DNA of 42,838 nt, taken from NCBI GenBank assembly GCA_028822935.1, contig JAPKCM010000037.1, positions 1-42,838 of the forward strand. The letters are read 5' to 3'. Numbering within the stretch: the first letter of the stretch is position 1; each line of letters starts with the position of its first letter. A program made the position numbers and the translations under genes. The DNA comes from Akkermansiaceae bacterium. GTDB lineage: Bacteria > Verrucomicrobiota > Verrucomicrobiia > Verrucomicrobiales > Akkermansiaceae. Positions 17,585 to 25,000 of this stretch are shown here, piece by piece. The notes under the pieces are model-generated. The model was not told the origin of the DNA. It worked only from the letters and a program-made list of their open reading frames with translations, and made no database searches.

Positions 17585-17594
17585 CCGCCTCCTG

Positions 17595-17981
17595 ATGAAA
17601 AAGCCTGGCTCGGGGAAAAAAGCCAGCCCGCAAAAAATCCGCTCACATTTTATGCGCGACTGGATCGGGGGGCATTTTCCTCTCGATCTGAATCGGAACG
17701 TCTCTGATGCATCCACTTTCATTGAGGACATCCTCGAGAGTGTGGGCATGCGTGGCGGACTCGATGAGGATCGCGTTAAGGAAGCTTGGAAATCCCTCGC
17801 CGGAGACGCCATTGCCAGCCAGACCGAGCCCGTTTCCCTCCGAAAGGGCTGCCTCACGCTGAAGGTTCTGCAACCTGCGATGCGTTTTCACCTCGAACAG
17901 CTCAAGCCGCAACTTCTGCGCAAGCTCCAGTCGGAACTCGGCGAGGAAAATATCACCAAGCTCAGAATGACGCTCGGGTAA
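17595..17981 (+). CDS. DUF721 / DciA-like protein
   Basis: 128 residues from ATG 17595 (MKKPGSGKKASPQK); an in-frame upstream ATG at 17556 would overlap the ferredoxin gene. WKSLAGDAIASQTEPVSL then GCLTLKVLQPAMRFHLEQLK is the DUF721 core. In many bacteria DciA loads the replicative helicase DnaB; it is the ancestral counterpart of DnaC. The N-terminus is basic and probably binds DNA. Short intergenic gaps (10 and 8 bases) suggest co-transcription with the ferredoxin and HAD genes. Confidence 0.82.
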   Translation: MKKPGSGKKASPQKIRSHFMRDWIGGHFPLDLNRNVSDASTFIEDILESVGMRGGLDEDRVKEAWKSLAGDAIASQTEPVSLRKGCLTLKVLQPAMRFHLEQLKPQLLRKLQSELGEENITKLRMTLG

Positions 17982-17989
17982 CATCACTT

Positions 17990-18625
17990 ATGTATCAGAA
18001 TCTCCTCTTCGACTGGTCCGGCACCTTGGTCAACGATCTCCCTCCCACTCTCTTCGCCACCAATGCGGTGCTTGAAGAAAATGGAGCTCGCGCGATGGAA
18101 CTGGCGGAATTCCGCAAGCGCTTTCGCCTCCCCTATCCCGAGTTTTACGAAGAAGTCCTCCCCGGAATCCCAATCTCCAGCCTCGAGGACACCTTCCGCT
18201 CCGCTTTCCATCGATCGCCAGAGCAAGTCACCGTCCTCCCTCACGCCCGTGAGATGATGGAGTGGTGCGCGGAGCAGAAAATCCGTTGTATTGTCCTCTC
18301 GAGCATGGACGCAACCATCTTTGCCAAGCAAGCCGAGGAGCTAAAAATGAGCCATTTTTTTGAAGCGATTTATGCTGGAGTGATCGATAAGCGCCACCGG
18401 ATTGGGGATATCCTAACCCATCACGCCCTCGATCCTTCTCGCACCGCCTTTGTGGGAGATATGGTCCACGATATCGATACCGCCCACCATGGAGGAATCG
18501 CCTCCGTCGCGGTGACCACGGGATACGATCCCCAAGTCCGTCTCGAAAAGGCTGAGCCCACTCACCTTTTCCACGATCTCACTGCCTTCCGGGAATGGCT
18601 TGAGACCCAGCCGACCCGTGCTTAG
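17990..18625 (+). CDS. HAD-superfamily hydrolase, DWSGT motif
   Basis: 211 residues from ATG 17990, directly after the DUF721 stop; the longer frame back to 17786 lies inside that gene and is rejected. Motif I is FDWSGTLVND with nucleophile Asp8, but the usual second Asp is Ser10, a change also known from phosphonatase-type HAD enzymes (DWAGT). Motif II is VLSSMD (Ser104/105), motif III a Lys near 134, motif IV FVGDMVHDIDT (Asp157, Asp161). A helical C1 cap spans ~20-80. Substrate unknown; a phosphatase, phosphonatase-like or phosphoglycolate phosphatase-like function is possible. Confidence 0.8.
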   Translation: MYQNLLFDWSGTLVNDLPPTLFATNAVLEENGARAMELAEFRKRFRLPYPEFYEEVLPGIPISSLEDTFRSAFHRSPEQVTVLPHAREMMEWCAEQKIRCIVLSSMDATIFAKQAEELKMSHFFEAIYAGVIDKRHRIGDILTHHALDPSRTAFVGDMVHDIDTAHHGGIASVAVTTGYDPQVRLEKAEPTHLFHDLTAFREWLETQPTRA

Positions 18626-18634
18626 ATTTGGCCC

Positions 18635-18979
18635 GTGGGAGATCAAATCATCATCAAGGGCCTGCAACTCGATTGTCATATCGGAGTTCCTGCCGAGGAA
18701 CGAGCCGAGCCTCAGAGCCTCCGAGTCCATCTAACTTTACAAGTCCCGCCATTTCCGAAGAGCGATGAGATTGAAGGCACCGTGGACTACAAGGAAGTAG
18801 CGGATCAGGTGCGAGCGCTGGCGGCGAGCGGCGAGCGTAAACTCATCGAAACTCTCGCCCAAGATATCGCCTCCCACATCCTTTCTTCATTCCCGGTAGA
18901 TCGAGTCCGCGTGGAACTCGATAAGCGCATCCTACCCGAGACCGATTGGGTCGGCGTCATCATTGAACGCACAAATTGA
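18635..18979 (+). CDS. folB: Dihydroneopterin aldolase
   Basis: 114 residues from a GTG start 9 bases after the HAD stop. LQLDCHIGVPAEERAEPQ carries the conserved Glu of the pterin site, VDYKEVAD the substrate-loop Asp-Tyr, LIETLAQDIA the Glu73 helix and VRVELDKRILPE the catalytic Lys strand. It cleaves dihydroneopterin to hydroxymethyl-dihydropterin and glycolaldehyde in folate synthesis. Length normal. The other folate genes are not in the window. Confidence 0.92.
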   Translation: MGDQIIIKGLQLDCHIGVPAEERAEPQSLRVHLTLQVPPFPKSDEIEGTVDYKEVADQVRALAASGERKLIETLAQDIASHILSSFPVDRVRVELDKRILPETDWVGVIIERTN

Positions 18980-19001
18980 ACAAGTCAGCGATTCACGTGT
19001 C
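18977..19001 (+). promoter_or_regulatory. Possible ECF-type promoter before the sigma-factor gene
   Basis: TGAAC at 18977-18981 and GTC at 18999-19001 are separated by 17 bases, which fits the AAC-N16/17-GTC pattern of ECF-recognised promoters. It lies 60 bases before the sigma gene and could be autoregulatory. The match is short and may be chance. Confidence 0.25.
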
Positions 19002-19060
19002 TCTCATCTACGAGCGACGGAGAATTTCCCCTGCGACCCGTTTTCAAGTTCGCCCCACCC

Positions 19061-19648
19061 ATGTTCCGAGAAGAAAAAATCGACCCCGATCACGAACTCG
19101 TCCGCCGCGCGCAGGACGGGAACACCCGTGCATTCGATGACCTCGTCGTCAAGTATTCCACCAAACTCTACGGCATGGTCTACCACATGACGGCGAACAA
19201 GGAGGACACGCACGACCTTTTGCAGGATATCTTTGCAAAAGCCTACCGCTCACTGAAGCGATTTCGCGGAAAATCGACCTTTTATACTTGGATCTATTCC
19301 ATCTCGACCAACATGACTCTCAATTTCCTAAAAAAGAGGAAACGACGGAGTGCTTTGAGCCTCGATAACGTGGATTCAGGCATTCAAAACAACGACGCTC
19401 TGGTCGATTTGGGACACGCTTCCAACCCGCGCCACCAAAGCAACATCAATGAACTTCAAAAAAAATTGAACGAAGCGCTGCAGGCGCTGTCAGAGGACCA
19501 CAGAGCAGTTGTTACCATGTTTGACATTCAAGGGGTTCCCCACGCTGAAATCAGCAGAATTCTTGGAGTGACGGAGGGGACAGTTCGTTCCAGATTGTTT
19601 TATGCACACAAACAGCTGCAGGGCCACTTGCAGGAGTATGTTCGCTAA
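19061..19648 (+). CDS. ECF (RpoE-type) RNA polymerase sigma factor
   Basis: 195 residues. Region 2 spans ~20-92, including DLLQDIFAKAYRSLKRFRGKS, which holds the -10 recognition helix, and FYTWIYSISTNMTLNFLKKR. Region 4 spans ~135-187, with ALSEDHRAVVTMFDIQGVPH and ISRILGVTEGTVRSRLFYA, the -35 helix-turn-helix. No C-terminal extension. It directs RNA polymerase to a dedicated regulon, usually under control of a membrane anti-sigma factor. The two genes downstream are the obvious candidate partners. It is separated by 81 bases from folB and has the only ECF-like promoter match in this group. Confidence 0.95.
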   Translation: MFREEKIDPDHELVRRAQDGNTRAFDDLVVKYSTKLYGMVYHMTANKEDTHDLLQDIFAKAYRSLKRFRGKSTFYTWIYSISTNMTLNFLKKRKRRSALSLDNVDSGIQNNDALVDLGHASNPRHQSNINELQKKLNEALQALSEDHRAVVTMFDIQGVPHAEISRILGVTEGTVRSRLFYAHKQLQGHLQEYVR

Positions 19649-19696
19649 GATCTTCTTGGTTTCCCTTGAATTTTAAGAGAAAAAAATAGCTTTATC

Positions 19697-20083
19697 GTGA
19701 ACAACTCAGACCAGATCCAGAAACTCGTCAGCTTGAAGCGCTACGAGACTCCCCCCGATGGATATTTCGAGGACTTCCTCGAAGAGTTTCAGCAGCGCCA
19801 ACGCCAAGAGCTTCTTAAGAAATCGTCACTCAGCCTCCTCAGTGAGCGCGTCGGCACATGGTTTCGCGAGCTGGGCTCCATCAAATGGGTCGCTGGTGCA
19901 GGGGTCGCTTACGTGACTCTGACTATTGGCTTTGTTGTTTATTCCTCGATTTCCGGACCAGAAGTTGAACAAAACATTGCACCTGCCTCCTATAAGCGGG
20001 ATTCCGCAGAGCCTCTCCCTGCTGTCGATTTTGAAGATGGCAGCAACTTCCGCTCTCGACAGGACACAAAGCGAGAATTCTAA
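19697..20083 (+). CDS. Single-span membrane protein, putative anti-sigma factor
   Basis: 128 residues from GTG 19697 (NNSDQIQKLVSLKRYE). The N-terminal ~60 residues are soluble, with a Lys/Arg/Glu-rich helix (FLEEFQQRQRQELLKK). One membrane span lies at ~63-86 (IKWVAGAGVAYVTLTIGFVV). The outer tail of ~40 residues is Asp/Ser/Arg-rich and probably unstructured. No zinc-binding HxxxCxxC motif of the ZAS family is seen. The role as anti-sigma is inferred from position (48 bases after the ECF sigma gene) and topology. It is followed after 15 bases by the HtrA-like gene. Confidence 0.6.
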   Translation: MNNSDQIQKLVSLKRYETPPDGYFEDFLEEFQQRQRQELLKKSSLSLLSERVGTWFRELGSIKWVAGAGVAYVTLTIGFVVYSSISGPEVEQNIAPASYKRDSAEPLPAVDFEDGSNFRSRQDTKREF

Positions 20084-20098
20084 TCGACTCTTTCATTC

Positions 20099-20977
20099 AT
20101 GACCTTCTCCAAATTTTGCCGCGGCCTCATGGTCGCTGCCTTTTTCTCTCAAGCCTCCTTCGCTCGAATCACCCTCACTCTCCCCCCGGAAAAAGAAGGA
20201 GGACCTGATAGCCAAGCCATTGCCCTGCCCGTCGATACCGAGGGCCACTACGTCACCGTAGGAATCGTGGGAGCCGATGCCTCTAAGGCACGCGCAAGCA
20301 ATCTCGCATTTTCTCTAATCGCGCAGGACCCCCAGTCCCGCTGTACCATCCTCAAGGGGCCGATCGTTCAAAAATTTCCGGCCTTGGGCTCTTCCAAAAA
20401 GCTAAAACCTGGCAGCGCACTTTACTGGAAGCCGAACAAGTCCGGAGCGATCTGCCGCGTCGTGAGCTGGGAGACTTCCTTTCACGAGCGCCAATTGCCA
20501 CTCAGCTTCCTTCGCGTCCACTGCAGTGCTGCTCTTCCAAAACCGGGTCAACCTCTCTACAATGAAGCAGGAGATCTGGTGGCAATCGCTCACCAACCGA
20601 CGCCCGATTTTGGCAATGGCGTCTACGCCCTCCCCATCGAGGCGATCAAGCGGAACCTCACCGACTACCGGACCAACAAATCCCTGAGGCGCTGCTGGCT
20701 TGGCCTGCACCTTGACCACTTGAATCCCATTCCCGCCGTGGAAGGCATTCGTCCTGAATCTCCCTCCGCTAAGGTCGGACTGAAAAAAGGTGATATTCTT
20801 ATCAGCCTCGGTGAATGGTCCATCACGACCTACTCCTCCGCGATTAACGCATTTTACTATCTCCTTCCAGGTCAAGAAACCAACTTTCGGGTCCTCCGCG
20901 GCACGCAACTTCTCGATCTTAAAATCACTCCCTTGGCTCACCCTGGCTATTCTGCAGTGCCTGAGACCGGGGAATAA
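20099..20977 (+). CDS. HtrA/DegS-like pseudoprotease with PDZ domain
   Basis: 292 residues with a signal peptide (~1-22, ending ASFA). Residues ~35-190 follow the S1C (HtrA) protease fold. EGHYVTVGIVG (48-58) matches the strand that holds the catalytic His in HtrA, where the position is Ile56. PGQPLYNEAGDLVAIA (149-164) matches GNSGGPLVNxxGExIGI, where Pro149 occupies the nucleophile Ser position. GVYALPIEAIKRNL (174-187) matches the usual GxxFAIP helix. Residues ~198-278 form a PDZ domain: WLGLHLD, EGIRPESPSAKVGLKKGDIL, then LLDLKI. The chain looks unable to cut peptide bonds but able to bind C-terminal peptides. With the sigma and membrane protein genes it suggests a sensor rather than a protease. 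Confidence 0.75.
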   Translation: MTFSKFCRGLMVAAFFSQASFARITLTLPPEKEGGPDSQAIALPVDTEGHYVTVGIVGADASKARASNLAFSLIAQDPQSRCTILKGPIVQKFPALGSSKKLKPGSALYWKPNKSGAICRVVSWETSFHERQLPLSFLRVHCSAALPKPGQPLYNEAGDLVAIAHQPTPDFGNGVYALPIEAIKRNLTDYRTNKSLRRCWLGLHLDHLNPIPAVEGIRPESPSAKVGLKKGDILISLGEWSITTYSSAINAFYYLLPGQETNFRVLRGTQLLDLKITPLAHPGYSAVPETGE

Positions 20978-20991
20978 GTCCTTCACGAATC

Positions 20992-21411
20992 GTGGCAAAT
21001 CATCCGGCCAGCTTCTCGGTCCGCACTTCGGGGAAAGGAACCTACGAGATTTCCCGACAAGTCGCGTCCGTCGTTTCCGAGTCCGGGATCGAAACAGGCA
21101 CGGTGACCGTCTTCGTCCAGCACACCAGCGCCAGTCTGGTGATTATGGAAAATGCGGATCCAAGTGCGCGCACGGACCTCGAGAACTTCTTCGACCACCT
21201 TGTCCCTGAGGATACCCCCTATTTCATCCACACCGACGAGGGTCCCGATGACATGCCTTCCCATATCCGCATGGTCCTCACCCGTACCAGCGAAGTGATC
21301 CCGATTATTAATGGACAAATGACCCTCGGGACCTGGCAGGGCCTTTTCCTCTTTGAGCATCGGGACCAGCCACACACCCGCATGATCACGATCATGGTGC
21401 AGGGGAATTAA
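20992..21411 (+). CDS. YjbQ/UPF0047 family protein
   Basis: 139 residues from GTG 20992. FVQHTSASLVIMENADPSAR, then DDMPSHIRMVL, then LGTWQGLFLFEHRD are the three conserved blocks of the YjbQ family, a trimeric enzyme reported to have thiamine-phosphate-synthase activity. Length is typical. It is 14 bases after the pseudoprotease gene and ends 4 bases inside the convergent gene that starts at 21833. Whether it belongs functionally to the sigma operon is unclear. Confidence 0.9.
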   Translation: MANHPASFSVRTSGKGTYEISRQVASVVSESGIETGTVTVFVQHTSASLVIMENADPSARTDLENFFDHLVPEDTPYFIHTDEGPDDMPSHIRMVLTRTSEVIPIINGQMTLGTWQGLFLFEHRDQPHTRMITIMVQGN

Positions 21412-21833
21412 TCCTCCGCACGCATCGCCTTTAGCCGCTCTTCCTGAGCGTCGAACAGAAAAATCGAGCGCTTGAAATCGATCAAGCTATGAAGTTTTTT
21501 GGCCTCTTCGCGCGAGCGATCATCGATGATCATCGTGAGCTTTCCCATCTCTGCCGCAGGAATTCCCGCCAAAAGACGAGGATCAGACACGCGAAAGACA
21601 ATCTCGCGAATCTTGAACCATTTTTTCACGAGGTCCACATGCTCGATCTCACCATAGGGAAGATCGATCACTTGCATCTCCCCTTTTCCACCGGAGAACA
21701 CATTGCCCTTCAATTGCCAGGAAAGCTCCACATGGTCGGAAAGAAAACGAAGTTTGCCCAAGATTTCCTCGCGAGCAAGGGGATCGGCCGGAGGAATCTG
21801 GAAGCTGATATTGACTGGATCGGTTAGCATCAT
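21408..21833 (-). CDS. Hypothetical PH-domain-like protein
   Basis: 141 residues; two adjacent ATGs (21833 and 21830) are both possible starts. The central part alternates strands and turns (LSWQLKGNVFSGGKGEMQVI, LPYGEIEHVDLVKKWFKI, LTMIIDDRS) and ends in a helix (REEAKKLHSLIDFKRS), an order resembling bacterial PH-like domains. No signal peptide or membrane span. No family name can be given with confidence. It overlaps the yjbQ stop by 4 bases tail-to-tail. Confidence 0.6.
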   Translation of the reverse strand: MMLTDPVNISFQIPPADPLAREEILGKLRFLSDHVELSWQLKGNVFSGGKGEMQVIDLPYGEIEHVDLVKKWFKIREIVFRVSDPRLLAGIPAAEMGKLTMIIDDRSREEAKKLHSLIDFKRSIFLFDAQEERLKAMRAED

Positions 21834-21977
21834 CGTTTCTTCGTGACTCTAAACGAAGCCCGGAAGGATAGAAAGAGGAGAAGAGCAGCCTACTCCTTGC
21901 AGAGCGTCGGCGAACGTATTTTCATGAAAGCTTCCGATCTCCGATCGTCCTGAACCCCGGCAACTTTCCTCGCTTGC

Positions 21978-22016
21978 GCTGCCTCGCCTAAATCAGTAAA
22001 TTATTCAACAGGCAGC
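21978..22016 (+). promoter_or_regulatory. Stem-loop in the leader of the second CotH gene
   Basis: GCTGCCT (21978-21984) pairs perfectly with AGGCAGC (22010-22016) around an AT-rich loop of 25 bases. It lies upstream of the terminator at 22042 in a 261-base gap with no gene, so the gap contains at least two stem-loops. It may be part of a leader transcript or a small RNA; the promoter could not be placed. Confidence 0.35.
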
Positions 22017-22041
22017 TGATCTTCATCACTTGATTTCCAAC

Positions 22042-22074
22042 ACCGCTCCCGCACTCCGGGCGCGGTCTTTTTTT
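22042..22074 (+). terminator. Strong terminator 20 bases before the second CotH gene
   Basis: ACCGCTCCCG pairs with CGGGCGCGGT (one mismatch or bulge) across a four-to-five-base loop, and is followed by CTTTTTTTA. The start codon of the downstream 4.5-kb gene is at 22095. The convergent gene ends upstream, so this hairpin either ends a short transcript from the 21834-22040 gap or acts as an attenuator of the CotH operon. Confidence 0.75.
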
Positions 22075-22094
22075 ACCCCCCATCCCCGCTCTAA

Positions 22095-25000
22095 ATGATT
22101 TCCACCTCTCTCCGATCCTTCGCTTGCTTCATCGCTGCCGCGAGTGCCTCCTTTAATCCAACTTACGCGACACCCGTTGTCGGGGTTGATTTCTCAACGG
22201 GAGATTCCTTTAACTCAACAACTGATGATCTCGTTATCGGCGATGGCATTACGATCTCAGACTGGAGTGTCGCAGGCGGCGGAGGAATCACGGGAGATGG
22301 AAATGGCAATACCGGACGAGCTTCCGCCCCCGTCGGAAAATTTAATGGGCCTTCTCTAGCCAACGGAACCCCTCCTGCGTTCGGAAGTGCCCCACCTACG
22401 CAGGGAATTCACTCGTTTACCATCACGATTGATTCAAGCACCACGATTAATCTGACGAACGTCAACTTCGACTTCAGCCGGGCAACGGGGGGGCGCGCCC
22501 AACGATGGTTGGCCTTTCGCACGAGCTTAGACAGTGGACTTCTCTACAGTGAAAATGGTCCTGCACGTCCCGCATTCACCTCGGTTGGGCTTGCGCTCAC
22601 AGATGCCAAATACCAGGGACTGACAGATACAACGGTCACTTTTTACTGGTATAGCGGAGGCCAAGGGTCAGGCGACTGCGATATCGATTCCATCGTCGTC
22701 GAAGCCGATCTGGCCGCTGCTAATCCGCCCACCGTGACCAACTCTGCTGCGACCCATGTCGAAGCGACCAGTGCCACGCTCAATGGTATCGTCACTGATA
22801 CCGGAGGAGCCGCTCCTCTCATCACCATTTTCTATGGAACCAGCGATGGTGGCACCACCCCCGGGAACTGGACCAGTTCGGTCGATCTCGGAAACGAGAC
22901 CGCCTCTTTCGTCACCGACGTCACCGGCCTGTCACCTTCGAGCAATTATTTCTTCCGCAGCTATGCCGAGAATTCTGCCGGGACAGATTGGGCCCCCTCC
23001 TCTGCGACCTTTACCACCAATGCCATCTTCCCTTCCAGCATCGATAATTCCCCTGCCATCAATCTCAGGGGAACCTCGGCAAGAGTGGGCGGAGAGGTGA
23101 CCAACACCGGAGGATCTTCCCCCGTTGTGACTCTTTACTGGGGCGATAACGACGGCGGAACAAGCACCGGCGCATGGGACAATTCAGTCGCACTTGGAGC
23201 ACAAAGTGGCTCCTTCGAGACCGATCTCGCCAACTTAAATCCCCTGACAACTTACTATTTCCGCAGCCTCGCGATCAACGGAGGGGGGCAGGTTTGGGCT
23301 TCGCCTACCGAAGCATTCACCACCTTGGAAGTCCGTGACCTTGTCATCAATGAGTTCATGGCCGCCAATGACGGTGGCCTTTCGAATAATCCGAATGCCT
23401 GGTTTCCCATCGCGAATCAAGTCAGCGGGCGCACCGATGACTGGATCGAGATTGCCAATCGCAGTAGCGGGCCTCTTCCTCTCGATGGCTGGTTCCTCAC
23501 TGATGACTCCACCAATTTGACCCGGTGGGCTTTTCCCGCTGGAACAACGGTGCCCCAGAATGGCTTCATTATCGTTTATGCTTCCGGTGACGGCATCCCG
23601 GATGCCAATGGAAACCTACACACCAACTTCAAGCTATCTAAAGGCGGAGACTACCTCGCCCTCGTGGATTCCATGTTTGCCGTGGCCTCGGAGTTCGCCA
23701 GCGGTGGCATGAATTACCCGAGCCAAGACGCTGATATTTCCTACGGCTTACACCCGGTCAGCGAGCTTCCAGTTTACTTCGAATCTCCCACTCCCGGAGA
23801 TGACAATGACACCAATGGTCAGGCCCGCGTCGCTGATACAAAGTTCAGCTTAAAACGAGGCTACTATCAAACTGCCATCAATGTGGAAATCACCAGCGCC
23901 ACTCTGGGAGCGACCATTTACTATACCACCGATGGCACCCTCCCCATCGATGAATTGGGAAACCCCGGCGCAAGTGCTCAAACCTATTCCACTCCGATCG
24001 CCTTAAACCGGACCACCGCGATCCGGGCGGCCGCGGTGAAGGTCGGGTTCGTGCCCACGAACGTAGACTGCAACAGCTATTTCCTTCTCGATATCGATGG
24101 CGCGGCATCCAACGGCATCGACACAAGCGGACTCAATCTCCCCTTCCTACAGCAAAGCCAACCCGCAGGATGGGGCAGCCTCACTTCAGGCGACTATAAC
24201 ATGGATTCCGAGGTCTCCCAAGAAACCACCACCGCGACTGGGCATGCCACCTCGACTGCAAAAACGATGCTCGAGGGAATGCGGGATATCCCCACCATTT
24301 CCATCGTCATGAATCGCGACGATTTTAGTGGTTCCAACGGCATTTATACCAACTCCGGCAATAAGGGATTTGCTTGGGAACGAGCCTGCAGTGCTGAGTT
24401 CATCCCGGCAGAAACGGACACGCGTAGTGACTGGCAAGAGAACTGCGGACTCCGGGTTCAGGGAGGAGCCAGCCGGAACCCCAGCAGTAGCCCGAAACAC
24501 TCACTGAGCTTCCGCTTCCGCGAGAGATATGGCGTCAACAAACTCAAAGAGCCGCTTTTCCCAGGCTCCGCAGTGGACGAATACAACGTCATCGCGCTCC
24601 GTGCCGGATACAATAATTCATGGATTCACCGCGATGCCGGCCAGCGCGGCCGTGGCTCCATGATCCGTGACCAGTGGATGCGTCAGAGCATGCTCGACAT
24701 GGGCCACTCCGCAGCAGGCGAGGGCTTCATGGCCCACGTCTTTGTCAATGGCCTCTACTGGGGACTTCATAATATTTGCGAACGAGGAGATGCCTCTCAC
24801 TACGCAGAGCACAATGGGGGCGACGCAGACCTTCTCGATGCTCGAAATGGTTCACAATACACCGATGGAAACAGCACCGCTTGGAACCAAATCAGTGGGG
24901 TGGTCGATAGCGCTGACTGGCAGAACATTCAACAGGTCATCAATATCGACCAGTATATAGATTACCAACTAATCAATCGCTACGGATCCAATCAAGATCT

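Noticed and set aside
17786-17989. Longer HAD protein start inside the DUF721 gene
   Set aside because: The preceding codons lie within the DUF721 coding sequence and the HAD motif I begins only at the ATG of 17990.
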